Shown: piece by piece, positions 1 through 7,054 of the stretch
Layout of the letters: every line of letters starts with the position of its first letter
Position numbering within the stretch: position 1 is the first letter of the stretch
DNA from: an uncultured Planctomycetota bacterium
GTDB lineage: Bacteria > Planctomycetota > Phycisphaerae > Sedimentisphaerales > Anaerobacaceae
DNA: 7,445 nucleotides
Direction of reading: 5' to 3'
Assembly: GCA_903927855.1 (NCBI GenBank)
Contig: CAIYOL010000093.1
Coordinates: forward strand, 1-7,445
Translations under genes and position numbers: made by a program
Notes under the pieces: generated by a model
The model's database searches: none
The model's input: only the letters and a program-made list of their open reading frames with translations
Told to the model about the DNA's origin: nothing

Positions 1-1314
1 CAGCGGCTGGCGGAACTGGACCTGCCGATATGGGCCACCGAATTCGACGCCCGGCACGTTGACGCAAACGTATCGGCCGATAATATTGAGAACTACTTCC
101 GTATATGCTTCAGCCATCCTTCTGTTGAAGGCATAATAATGTGGGGCTTCATGCAGGGTCAGATGTGGCGCGCCGATGCTTATCTAATAGATACAAGCTA
201 CAACCTCACCGTAAGAGGCCAGCGATACAATGCCCTGATGAAAGAATGGACAACGAATGACTCCAACACCACAAACGGCGCGGGCAAGGTATCTTTTAGG
301 GGATTCCACGGCGCTTATCGGATAAAGCTTTCCAAAACCGGCGAGCCCAACGAAATATACACAATAGAGCTGGAGCCCGGCCAGACACCTGCGCAATTCG
401 TGCTCAAAAGGTATACTTCAGACGTTGGGACGCTCGGCTCGTGGGTGACGGGCACGACTCACGCAAAGGAGTCGGGCACCAACCGAGCTTTGGTCTTTAT
501 CGCGCATGCTAGGCATAATTCCACTGCCGCTACAAGCCTGACCTCTGTAACTTATGGCGGAAGAGCGATGACGAAAGTCGTTGAAAAACTAACAAGCTCA
601 GGTTCCACACGAACATACACCGCGGCGTTTATCCTTAACGAAGCGGACATTAATGCAGCAACTACTGCCACCTTCACCCCCACATGGAGCACCGCACCGG
701 CGACTACCGCATACGGCAGCGTATTACTTTCGAATGTTGATCAGTCGGCTCTTACGGGAGCAACAGCCAGCGATGAAATAACGACCGGCACTCTGCTGAC
801 AACCCCGATGCTCGCCACGAACCCCGGAGACAAGGTTATCGGCGCAGCAACCTGCAGCGCCACAGGCAACTATACGATGAACAACTCATTTACGGAGGTC
901 AATGAATTTACAATGACTTCCGCTGATGCTGTTGATGGTTACAAAGATGCGAATGGCGCCGAAGAAGTACCGAGTGTAACACACTCAACCAGCGGCAACC
1001 GCCAGACGGCCATCGGATTTGTTGTGGTCAGGGCCCCGGCAAATGAGCTCATTCTTTCAGACTGCGACGCTGTTCAGGACGCCAATTACGGCTTGCTGTC
1101 AGACCTCAACGGTGATTGCTACGTCGACTCCAATGACCTCAAAATCATATCCTACTACTGGCTGAATACCGGCTGCGCCGTGCTGAACGACTGTGACGGT
1201 GCGGATTTCGCGCCGACGGACGGCGACGTTGACTTCTTTGATTTCGCCCGTTTCGCCCCGCAGTGGCTATGGTGTAATAACCCCGAGGATTCGAACTGCA
1301 CACCTAACTGGTAG
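1..1314 (+). CDS. Secreted multidomain GH10 endo-1,4-beta-xylanase, C-terminal part (5' end outside window)
   Basis: The reading frame is open from base 1, so the ATG at 139 is internal; 437 residues remain before the TAG stop. Residues 1-70 are the end of a GH10 (beta/alpha)8 barrel. The motif TEFD gives the catalytic nucleophile Glu14 (codon 40-42), and HPSVEGIIMWGF followed by WRADAYL matches the end of GH10. The acid/base Glu lies upstream of the window. Residues about 66-136 (KEWTT, FRGFHGAY) match the C-terminal extension seen in plant-type and planctomycete GH10 xylanases. Residues about 137-347 form a Thr/Ser/Ala-rich, beta-strand-like domain I cannot assign. Residues about 351-437 are a dockerin-like region and Cys-rich tail. 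The protein is presumably exported and hydrolyses xylan backbones outside the cell; the signal peptide is not visible. GH10 identity is secure, but exact substrate preference is inferred from the family. Confidence 0.92.
   Translation, partial: QRLAELDLPIWATEFDARHVDANVSADNIENYFRICFSHPSVEGIIMWGFMQGQMWRADAYLIDTSYNLTVRGQRYNALMKEWTTNDSNTTNGAGKVSFRGFHGAYRIKLSKTGEPNEIYTIELEPGQTPAQFVLKRYTSDVGTLGSWVTGTTHAKESGTNRALVFIAHARHNSTAATSLTSVTYGGRAMTKVVEKLTSSGSTRTYTAAFILNEADINAATTATFTPTWSTAPATTAYGSVLLSNVDQSALTGATASDEITTGTLLTTPMLATNPGDKVIGAATCSATGNYTMNNSFTEVNEFTMTSADAVDGYKDANGAEEVPSVTHSTSGNRQTAIGFVVVRAPANELILSDCDAVQDANYGLLSDLNGDCYVDSNDLKIISYYWLNTGCAVLNDCDGADFAPTDGDVDFFDFARFAPQWLWCNNPEDSNCTPNW
1057..1314 (+). 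other. Dockerin-like C-terminal region with Cys-rich tail (protein domain within the GH10 CDS)
   Basis: Two Asp-rich calcium-binding-type loops are visible. The first is DLNGDCYVDSNDL, coded from base 1102, with the D-x-N-x-D-x-x-V-D-x-x-D spacing of a type I dockerin loop. The second is DGADFAPTDGDVDFFDF, a divergent loop followed by ARFAPQWL. The protein then ends in a Cys/Pro/Asn tail, CNNPEDSNCTPNW. Dockerin-like ends of this kind occur in many secreted proteins of Phycisphaerae-type planctomycetes. Cohesin partners are not known to me there, and none is in this window. The role could be attachment, sorting or protein-protein binding, and cannot be decided from sequence. Confidence 0.75.
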
Positions 1315-1338
1315 CAGAAAACAGGGAAAAGATACACC

Positions 1339-1377
1339 GGCCGCACCAGCAACAATCCTGCTTTTGCTGAAAAGGCC
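1339..1377 (+). terminator. Weak candidate terminator hairpin after the GH10 gene
   Basis: CAGCAA (1347-1352) can pair with TTGCTG (1364-1369) across an 11-base loop. GGCC copies at 1339-1342 and 1374-1377 could close an outer stem. No T-run follows, so this is not a classical intrinsic terminator. It is listed because it is the only stem in the 100 bases after the stop codon. Confidence 0.2.
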
Positions 1378-1423
1378 TTCCGTGCGCGCCCCGTAACCAG
1401 GCACAATCCGCAGAAAAAAAATG

Positions 1424-1452
1424 TTGCGTGAGTCCGGACTTTCCTGTATATG
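1424..1452 (+). promoter_or_regulatory. Weak candidate promoter for the symporter/fusion operon, with internal palindrome
   Basis: TTGCGT (1424-1429) and TATATG (1447-1452) are separated by 17 bases and resemble sigma70 -35 and -10 boxes with 3/6 and 4/6 matches. Between them lies AGTCCGGACT (1431-1440), a perfect 10-bp palindrome and a plausible operator half-site pair. The placement, about 120 bases ahead of the symporter start, is reasonable. The match is weak enough to arise by chance. Confidence 0.3.
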
Positions 1453-1454
1453 TA

Positions 1455-1547
1455 CCATTTCTAATGGAAAAGCTCATAATGTTACAGTTATTATGGGTCG
1501 GCAATAAGGCCGTTCAGGGCGTAGGAAACTGCCCTGCGGGGTAAACC
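1455..1547 (+). other. Run of small hairpins in the 5' leader of the symporter gene
   Basis: Successive inverted repeats are CCATT/AATGG (1455-1459/1463-1467), CATAAT/ATTATG (1475-1480/1490-1495), CGGC/GCCG (1499-1502/1509-1512) and CAGGGC/GCCCTG (1515-1520/1531-1536). A short GG/CC stem with a TAAA loop follows at 1540-1547. The CAGGGC stem can alternatively refold into a short stem with a GAAA tetraloop at 1525-1528. I do not recognise a known riboswitch class. It may be a structured leader or simply chance pairing. Confidence 0.3.
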
Positions 1548-1572
1548 AGCATTTAAAGGGAAGGAGCAATCT

Positions 1573-2934
1573 ATGCAGGACCAGACGCAAAAACTCTCCA
1601 TAGTAGAAAAAATCGGCTACAGTCTCGGTGACTGCGCCGCCAACTTCATCTTCCAGACGGTGATGATGTTCCTGACGTTATTCTACACGGACGTTTTGTT
1701 AATTGCACCGGCATCAATTGCCTGGATATTTGTGGTGACAAGGATTTGGGATGCGGTCAACGACCCGATGATGGGGGCAATAGCCGACCGGACCAAAACG
1801 CGATGGGGCAAGTTTCGTCCGTGGGTATTAATAAGCGCAATTCCCTTCGGTGTCATTGGAGTTCTTATGTTTACAGCACCGAATCTCAGCGCAACAGGCA
1901 AAATCATATACGCTCTTATAACCTACAACGCTATGATGATGATATATACCGTTAACAACGTTCCGTACTGTTCACTAACTGGCGTTTTGACGGGCGACTC
2001 AGTAGAACGAACGAGCCTGGCGCAGTATCGTTTTATCTTCGCGATGCTCGCTTCGTTTGTGGTGCAGAGTTTCGCCATGGATCTGGTCAAACACTTCGGC
2101 AAAGGCAACGATGCCAAAGGTTTTCAAACGACAATGGTGATTTTCTGCAGTCTGGCCGTGGTATTCTTCTTTATCACCTTCTTTACTACTAAAGAACGAG
2201 TCAAGCCTTCCCCGAAGCAGAAAACGACATTGAAACTGGACATATTAGACCTGTTACGTAATCCGGCGTGGCTGGCAATAGTATTCTTGACCATTTTTGT
2301 ATTTATCTTCCTTGCAATGCGAGGATCTATGACGCCTTATTATTTCAAGTATTACGTGGTACGGGAAGACCTTCTGGGCAAGTTCAATATGCTGGGAATG
2401 GGAGTTACGCTTCCATGCATTCTTCTTGCCAAGCCGCTTTCGATTCGATTCGGAAAACGCAACACCTTCCTTGTGTGCCTGTTCCTTTCAGCTGTTTTCG
2501 CATCCGCATTCATCTTTCTGCCGCGTAACGCAATCGTCCTCATGTTTGTTTTCAACGCTTTGTATTCAGCCTGTTACGCCCCGACGATACCGATGCTGTG
2601 GGCGATGATTGCTGACGTGGCGGACTACGGCGAATGGAAAACCGGACGGCGGGCAACAGGTATAACTTTCTCGGCGACGACATTCGGGCTGAAAATGGGA
2701 CTTACCTTAGGCGGGGCATTAACAGCATGGCTGCTGGCCTACTATGGGTACATCGCAAACCAGCCACAAACGGATTTTGCCCTTAAAGGAATTAGCTGGA
2801 TGATGAGTATTATACCGGCTATACCTTTCTTTATCGGCGTCGCCATACTTCTCTTCTATAGGATCACCAAGCATACGGAATTGCAGATGACGCAGGAGTT
2901 AATCGAACGCCGCAAGCATTACGAAGGAGTCTAA
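1573..2934 (+). CDS. GPH-family (MelB/XynP/YicJ-like) glycoside-pentoside:cation symporter
   Basis: This 453-residue inner-membrane protein has about 12 hydrophobic segments and the normal length for the glycoside-pentoside-hexuronide:cation symporter family of the major facilitator superfamily. Family signatures include GDCAANFIFQ (19-28) and RIWDAVNDPMMG (57-68). In the latter, Asp60 and Asp64 have the spacing of the MelB cation-site pair Asp55/Asp59. TRWGKFRPW (76-84) is the conserved cytoplasmic loop. DYGEWKTGRRATG (351-363) followed by Lys374 in FGLKMG matches the helix X-XI region, where MelB has its conserved Lys. AAGGAG at 1561-1566, six bases before the ATG, supports this start. Its stop lies two bases before the GH10-GH43 gene, so it probably imports xylo-oligosaccharides or xylose/arabinose released by that enzyme. 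The family is certain; the substrate is inferred from context. Confidence 0.95.
   Translation: MQDQTQKLSIVEKIGYSLGDCAANFIFQTVMMFLTLFYTDVLLIAPASIAWIFVVTRIWDAVNDPMMGAIADRTKTRWGKFRPWVLISAIPFGVIGVLMFTAPNLSATGKIIYALITYNAMMMIYTVNNVPYCSLTGVLTGDSVERTSLAQYRFIFAMLASFVVQSFAMDLVKHFGKGNDAKGFQTTMVIFCSLAVVFFFITFFTTKERVKPSPKQKTTLKLDILDLLRNPAWLAIVFLTIFVFIFLAMRGSMTPYYFKYYVVREDLLGKFNMLGMGVTLPCILLAKPLSIRFGKRNTFLVCLFLSAVFASAFIFLPRNAIVLMFVFNALYSACYAPTIPMLWAMIADVADYGEWKTGRRATGITFSATTFGLKMGLTLGGALTAWLLAYYGYIANQPQTDFALKGISWMMSIIPAIPFFIGVAILLFYRITKHTELQMTQELIERRKHYEGV
2923..2929 (+). promoter_or_regulatory. Ribosome binding site for the GTG-started fusion gene, inside the symporter 3' end
   Basis: GAAGGAG lies within the last codons of the symporter gene, seven bases before the GTG at 2937. 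It decides that start and implies translational coupling: ribosomes terminating at the symporter's TAA (2932-2934) are beside the next start. Confidence 0.8.
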
Positions 2935-2936
2935 GC

Positions 2937-5654
2937 GTGAAGCTGCCGAAATCGGCGATAAGCGTATTTTTCTGTTCGGCCGTGCTGTTAGCTGTTTGTT
3001 TTGCGGGCTGCAGCGCTCAGCAGCCCGCCCTTAAAGACGCCTTCAAGAATGATTTTCTTATCGGCGGCGCACTGAACGACGATATGGTCAGCGGCAAAGA
3101 CCCAAATGCCGCCGCTATTGCCGAGAAACACTTCAGTACCATCACGGCTGAAAACGTTATGAAGTGGATGCATATCCACCCGGAGCCGAACAAATACGAT
3201 TTCTCAGCATCTGACCGTTTCGTGGACTTCGGCCTAAAAAACAATATGTTCATCGTCGGCCACACCCTCGTCTGGCACTGGCAGACGCCTAACTGGGTAT
3301 TTGTGGACGATGCCAACCAGCCGCTGAGCCGCGATGCGTTACTTGCGCGTATGAAGGACCACATCACAACCGTTGTCGGGCATTATAAAGGCAAAGTGAA
3401 AGGCTGGGACGTTGTCAACGAGGTGCTCGACGATGACGGGCAGTTGCGAAAAACCAAATGGCTGGCAATTATCGGCGAAGATTACATTGCCAAGGCCTTC
3501 GAATATGCGCACGAAGCCGACCCCGACGCCGAACTGTATTACAATGATTTCTCCCTCGAAAATCCTGCCAAACGCGACGGCTGCATTCGCCTCGTGAAAG
3601 ACCTCCAGTCCAAAGGCATACGCCTCGACGGCGTCGGCCTGCAGGCTCAGGCATGGCGATTGCCCCCGGATTACCCTTCACTCAAAAACGTTGAGGATTT
3701 TATCAATGCCGTCTCCGCACTGGGCGTCAAGGTTATGATAACTGAGATGTGCATCGACGTTCTGCCCAATGCCTTAGGCCAAATGGGGGCGGACCTTAAA
3801 CTCAGAGCTGACTTACGCGAAGAGTTTAATCCTTACGTTAACGGTCTGCCCAACCAGGTTCAGGAAAAACTTGCAGACCGTTATGCCGAGCTTTTCTCGC
3901 TTTTTCATAAACACGCCGACCAAATCAGTCGGGTAACTATGTGGGGCGTTTACGACAAAACAAGCTGGCTTAACAACTGGCCTATGAGGGGACGTACCAA
4001 CTACCCGCTTTTGTTTGACCGAAATTATCAGCCCAAGCCGGCTTTTTATGCTGTTATTAAAACAGCTTCGACAAAACAAAAAGGTTCCAGTATGCGAGCT
4101 TCATCTTCACCAAAGCAGCCCGAAACATTCCAGAATCCCGTTATTCCGGGTTTTTACCCTGACCCGAGTATCTGCCGGGCAGGCAACGATTATTACACGG
4201 TGCACAGCACGTTCGAGTATTTTCCGGGCGTCCCTGTTATGCACAGCAAAGACCTTGTCCACTGGCAGCTAATCGGATATTGCCTGACGCGCAAGAGCCA
4301 GCTGCCTCTTGATAAAATGCGGTCTTCCGGCGGCGTTTATGCACCCACGATTCGCTATCATAATGGCACGTTCTATATGATAACAACCAATGTCGATGCC
4401 GGCGGCAACTTTTACGTTACCGCCAAAAACCCTGCAGGCCCATGGTCTGAGCCGGTCTGGCTGGATAACAGCGGGATGGACCCATCGTTATTCTTCGACG
4501 ACGATGGCAAAGTTTATTACACCCGTCACGAAGGCCAAGGCGACGGCTATATTGCTCAAACCACTCTCGATCTGAAAACGGGCAAACTCGAAGGCCCGCT
4601 GAAAAAAGTATGGGGCGGCGCAGGCGGTGTTTGGGTGGAAGGACCGCATTTGTATAAAATAAACGGCAAGTATTTTCTAATGGTTTCAGAAGGCGGAACA
4701 AGCTATGACCACAGGGTAACCGTTGCCCGCAGCGATTCGCCCTGGGGGCCGTTCGAATCTGACCCGAACAATCCCATCCTAACACATCGTAACCTCCCAG
4801 ACCATCCTATCCAGGTTATCGGGCACGCAGATATTACTGAAACACCCGACGGCTGGTGGTTAGTCTGTCTCGGAGTTCGGCCGCAGGGTGGCAGATTTCA
4901 TCACATCGGCAGAGAGACCTTTTTGGCGCCGGTTGCTTTCAATAAAGTTGGCTGGCCGGTGGTCAATGAAAACAAACCGATAGAATATACTATGCCTGCA
5001 CCGAATTTACCGCAGCATACCTGGCCAAAGGAACCGGCAAAGGACAACTTCAATAGTAAAACCCTGGCGTTGAAATGGAACTACCTTAGGAATCCCAACG
5101 AAAGCGATTATTCGCTGACTGAACGGCCGGGATTTTTGCGTCTTCACGGTTCTGCGATAACTATGAGCGACCAGGATTCGCCGACTTTTGTGGGGCAGCG
5201 TCAGACCGATTTTAATTGCGTGGCTTCGACGCGGCTTGAGTTTGACCCTAACAGCGAAAACGAGGAAGCCGGCCTTGTGGCACGACAGGATGACAGACAT
5301 CATTACGAAATTGCGGTTACGCTGAAGGACGGCAAACGCCAGGTTCTTTTCAGAAAAACCGTCAAGGGCAAATTAACCGAACCAGTCAAATATGTAGATG
5401 TCGGGCCCGGCCCCGTTATATTGTCAATCAAGGCCTCTCCCTTGTCTTATGAATTTTCCTGTCAGTCCGCAGACGGCTCCCGACAGGTATTAGGCACGGC
5501 CTTGACGAAAGATTTGTCCGTCGAAACGATAGGTTTTGACTATGGAATGTGCTTTACCGGCGTTTATTTCGGCATGTATGCCACCGGCAACGGCCAAAAA
5601 TGCACAAAACCTGCTGATTTCGACTGGTTTGAATACAACCCCGACGCAAATTAG
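2937..5654 (+). CDS. Bifunctional lipoprotein: GH10 xylanase fused to GH43 beta-xylosidase
   Basis: This 905-residue protein starts at GTG with a good ribosome site. Residues 1-24 are a signal peptide with a lipobox-like end (CFAGC), so Cys25 is the likely lipidated residue and the protein is membrane-anchored. Residues about 33-375 are GH10: AENVMKW (71-77), GHTLVWHWQTP (108-118), acid/base Glu162 in WDVVNE, nucleophile Glu270 in ITEM, and TMWGVYD with SWL near the end. Cys272 replaces the Asp usual in TELD. A Ser/Lys-rich linker (about 376-397) follows. Residues about 398-685 are a five-bladed GH43 domain close to subfamilies 11/12: general base Asp409 in YPDPS, Asp515 in GMDPSLFF and acid Glu568 in VEGPHLYK. 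Residues about 700-905 are the concanavalin-like beta-sandwich typical of the GH43 beta-xylosidase C-terminus. One molecule could cut xylan fragments and release xylose (or arabinose) at the cell surface or in the periplasm, feeding the coupled symporter. Domain calls are secure; GH43 specificity is inferred. Confidence 0.95.
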   Translation: MKLPKSAISVFFCSAVLLAVCFAGCSAQQPALKDAFKNDFLIGGALNDDMVSGKDPNAAAIAEKHFSTITAENVMKWMHIHPEPNKYDFSASDRFVDFGLKNNMFIVGHTLVWHWQTPNWVFVDDANQPLSRDALLARMKDHITTVVGHYKGKVKGWDVVNEVLDDDGQLRKTKWLAIIGEDYIAKAFEYAHEADPDAELYYNDFSLENPAKRDGCIRLVKDLQSKGIRLDGVGLQAQAWRLPPDYPSLKNVEDFINAVSALGVKVMITEMCIDVLPNALGQMGADLKLRADLREEFNPYVNGLPNQVQEKLADRYAELFSLFHKHADQISRVTMWGVYDKTSWLNNWPMRGRTNYPLLFDRNYQPKPAFYAVIKTASTKQKGSSMRASSSPKQPETFQNPVIPGFYPDPSICRAGNDYYTVHSTFEYFPGVPVMHSKDLVHWQLIGYCLTRKSQLPLDKMRSSGGVYAPTIRYHNGTFYMITTNVDAGGNFYVTAKNPAGPWSEPVWLDNSGMDPSLFFDDDGKVYYTRHEGQGDGYIAQTTLDLKTGKLEGPLKKVWGGAGGVWVEGPHLYKINGKYFLMVSEGGTSYDHRVTVARSDSPWGPFESDPNNPILTHRNLPDHPIQVIGHADITETPDGWWLVCLGVRPQGGRFHHIGRETFLAPVAFNKVGWPVVNENKPIEYTMPAPNLPQHTWPKEPAKDNFNSKTLALKWNYLRNPNESDYSLTERPGFLRLHGSAITMSDQDSPTFVGQRQTDFNCVASTRLEFDPNSENEEAGLVARQDDRHHYEIAVTLKDGKRQVLFRKTVKGKLTEPVKYVDVGPGPVILSIKASPLSYEFSCQSADGSRQVLGTALTKDLSVETIGFDYGMCFTGVYFGMYATGNGQKCTKPADFDWFEYNPDAN

Positions 5655-5679
5655 CAAGGCAGAAACTACAGATACGAAA

Positions 5680-5750
5680 ACCTAAATTTCCGGACAGCCT
5701 CAATTAGGTCATATCAGCAAATATACAGCGGTATCACGCTTTCTAATTTT
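5680..5750 (+). terminator. Weak candidate terminator region after the fusion gene
   Basis: ACCTAA (5680-5685) can pair with TTAGGT (5704-5709) over an 18-base loop. AGCG/CGCT (5727-5730/5737-5740) forms a short stem with a six-base loop, followed by T-rich sequence ending in TTTT at 5747-5750. Both stems are short, so termination here is only a possibility. It would separate the fusion gene from the promoter that follows immediately. Confidence 0.25.
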
Positions 5751-5752
5751 AC

Positions 5753-5780
5753 TTGACATAGAGAAATTATAAGGTATATT
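5753..5780 (+). promoter_or_regulatory. Strong sigma70-type promoter for the kinase-GH3 unit
   Basis: TTGACA (5753-5758) is a perfect -35 box, and TATATT (5775-5780) matches five of six bases of the -10 consensus, with a 16-base spacer. Transcription would start near 5787, leaving only a short leader of about 30 bases before the GTG at 5816. That leaves little room for a riboswitch, so control would have to act at the promoter. An inverted repeat TAATTT/AAATTA (5744-5749/5764-5769) flanks the -35 box and could be an operator, but it is AT-rich and short. Confidence 0.75.
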
Positions 5781-5800
5781 TCGCATTCTTGTTTTTTTAT

Positions 5801-5806
5801 AAGGAG
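5801..5806 (+). promoter_or_regulatory. Ribosome binding site deciding the GTG start of the kinase
   Basis: AAGGAG lies nine bases before the GTG at 5816 and downstream of the promoter. It is the only good purine-rich site near the first residues of the kinase. Confidence 0.75.
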
Positions 5807-5815
5807 CTTTAAAAA

Positions 5816-7027
5816 GTGGCAAAAAAGAAAGATATTGAAATCGTAGCGGCAGGGCATACCTGCCTTGACTTAATACCGGCTTTTACAATCGATGGCAAAG
5901 TCGACAAGATGACAGACGTCCTCGTGCCCGGCAAAATGATTAATATGGGCAATTGTGTCGTCGTCGGAGGCGGGCCGGTAACGAACGCCGGCGTATCAAT
6001 ACGACGCCTGGGCGTAAAAACCGAGCTAATCGGCAAAATCGGCGATGACGACTTCGGCAAACAGATTCTTCAATGGTATGAGGAGCACGAAGGCCATTTC
6101 AAAGGCATTCATATGGTCAAGGGGGAATCGACATCGTATACCATTGCGATATGCATCCCCGGCATAGACCGCTTTTATCTCCATCATTGCGGAGCAAACG
6201 ATACGTTTGTTTATGACGATATGGACTGGGACATTGTGGAACGGTCCAAGCTGATGCTTTTCGGCTATCCTCCGTGGATGAAGAAGCTTTATGAAAACAC
6301 CGGCGCAGAGCTGACAAAAATCCTCAAAAAGACCAAGGACTTGGAGACAACGACCGTCCTTGACCTCTCGCTGCCGGATGTCAGTTACGCGAACCAGTTC
6401 GACTGGAAGGCGATTATGAAAAACTGGGTGCCGCTGTCTGATATTATGGTGCCAAGCGCCGAAGAGATATTCTATTTCCTCTATAAGGACAAATTCCTTG
6501 ATAAGAAAGCCAAACTCGGTCCGAAGGACAGCGTTCTCGACCACATGACGGTTAAAGACATTTCCACGTTAGGCAAAGATTTGTTAAAGCTGGGAGCGGG
6601 CGTAGCAATGGTTAAATGCGGCCACAGGGGCTTGTATATCCGCACCGGCGAGAAAGACCGACTCAAAAAGTTTGGTGCCGCCGGCTGCAAAGACCTCGAT
6701 AACTGGGCAAACCGCGAGCTGTGGTTCCCTGTTTACCAGGAAGAAAAATTTGTGGGAGCTCTTGGCTCCGGCGATTCAGCGATTGCGGGATTTCTTTCCG
6801 CGTTTGTCCGCGGACTCTCTATCGAATCCTGCTTAAGATACGCAAACGCTGCTGGAAGTATGAACGTTACCGTTCCTGACGGACTTACGTGGAACAAAGG
6901 GTTCGATGATTTAACCAGGCGCATTAAAGCGGGGTGGAAGACAAAAGATTTGAAAATCGACGAGGCTGGCTGGAAAAAAGAGCGTGAATTCTGGGTCGGG
7001 CCTGATAATAAAGGTAAATGGGAATAA
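5816..7027 (+). CDS. PfkB/ribokinase-family carbohydrate kinase, substrate unknown
   Basis: This 403-residue cytoplasmic protein has no signal peptide or membrane segment. It probably transfers phosphate from ATP to a sugar or nucleoside hydroxyl. The N-terminal substrate-side region is visible in IVAAGHTCLDLIP (9-21) and in the PfkB signature-1-like GGGPVTNAGVSIRRLG (51-66), followed by IGKIGDDDFG (72-81). MVPSAEEI (211-218) resembles the 'N..E' strand of ribokinases, and VKCGHRG (266-272) precedes the nucleotide site. The C-terminal signature LGSGDSAIAGFL (316-327) is the family's anion hole (usually GAGD), with Asp320 as predicted catalytic base. The protein is longer than the usual 300-340 residues; extra sequence lies around 219-250 and 279-310, and a Lys/Trp-rich tail follows about residue 370. 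It has its own promoter and is followed after 27 bases by a GH3 gene, so its substrate may be a sugar released by that enzyme. Canonical xylulokinases belong to the unrelated FGGY family, so pentose use is not assured. Confidence 0.9.
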   Translation: MAKKKDIEIVAAGHTCLDLIPAFTIDGKVDKMTDVLVPGKMINMGNCVVVGGGPVTNAGVSIRRLGVKTELIGKIGDDDFGKQILQWYEEHEGHFKGIHMVKGESTSYTIAICIPGIDRFYLHHCGANDTFVYDDMDWDIVERSKLMLFGYPPWMKKLYENTGAELTKILKKTKDLETTTVLDLSLPDVSYANQFDWKAIMKNWVPLSDIMVPSAEEIFYFLYKDKFLDKKAKLGPKDSVLDHMTVKDISTLGKDLLKLGAGVAMVKCGHRGLYIRTGEKDRLKKFGAAGCKDLDNWANRELWFPVYQEEKFVGALGSGDSAIAGFLSAFVRGLSIESCLRYANAAGSMNVTVPDGLTWNKGFDDLTRRIKAGWKTKDLKIDEAGWKKEREFWVGPDNKGKWE

Positions 7028-7054
7028 ACCATAGCATAAAACAGGAGATAAAAA

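Noticed and set aside
139..1314. ATG at 139 as the start of a separate 391-residue gene
   Set aside because: The frame is open from base 1, and residues encoded before 139 contain the GH10 nucleophile motif TEFD continuous with the downstream barrel end, so 139 is an internal Met.
1315..1572. tRNA, known riboswitch or CRISPR repeat in the first gap
   Set aside because: No cloverleaf, no conserved riboswitch core I can recognise and no repeated units with spacers; only short hairpins.
4417..4785. 122-residue minus-strand frame
   Set aside because: It is antisense to the conserved GH43 catalytic domain and shows no family motif.
6026..6544. 172-residue minus-strand open frame
   Set aside because: It lies entirely opposite the PfkB kinase, has no recognisable domain or ribosome site, and its composition fits an antisense shadow of a real gene.
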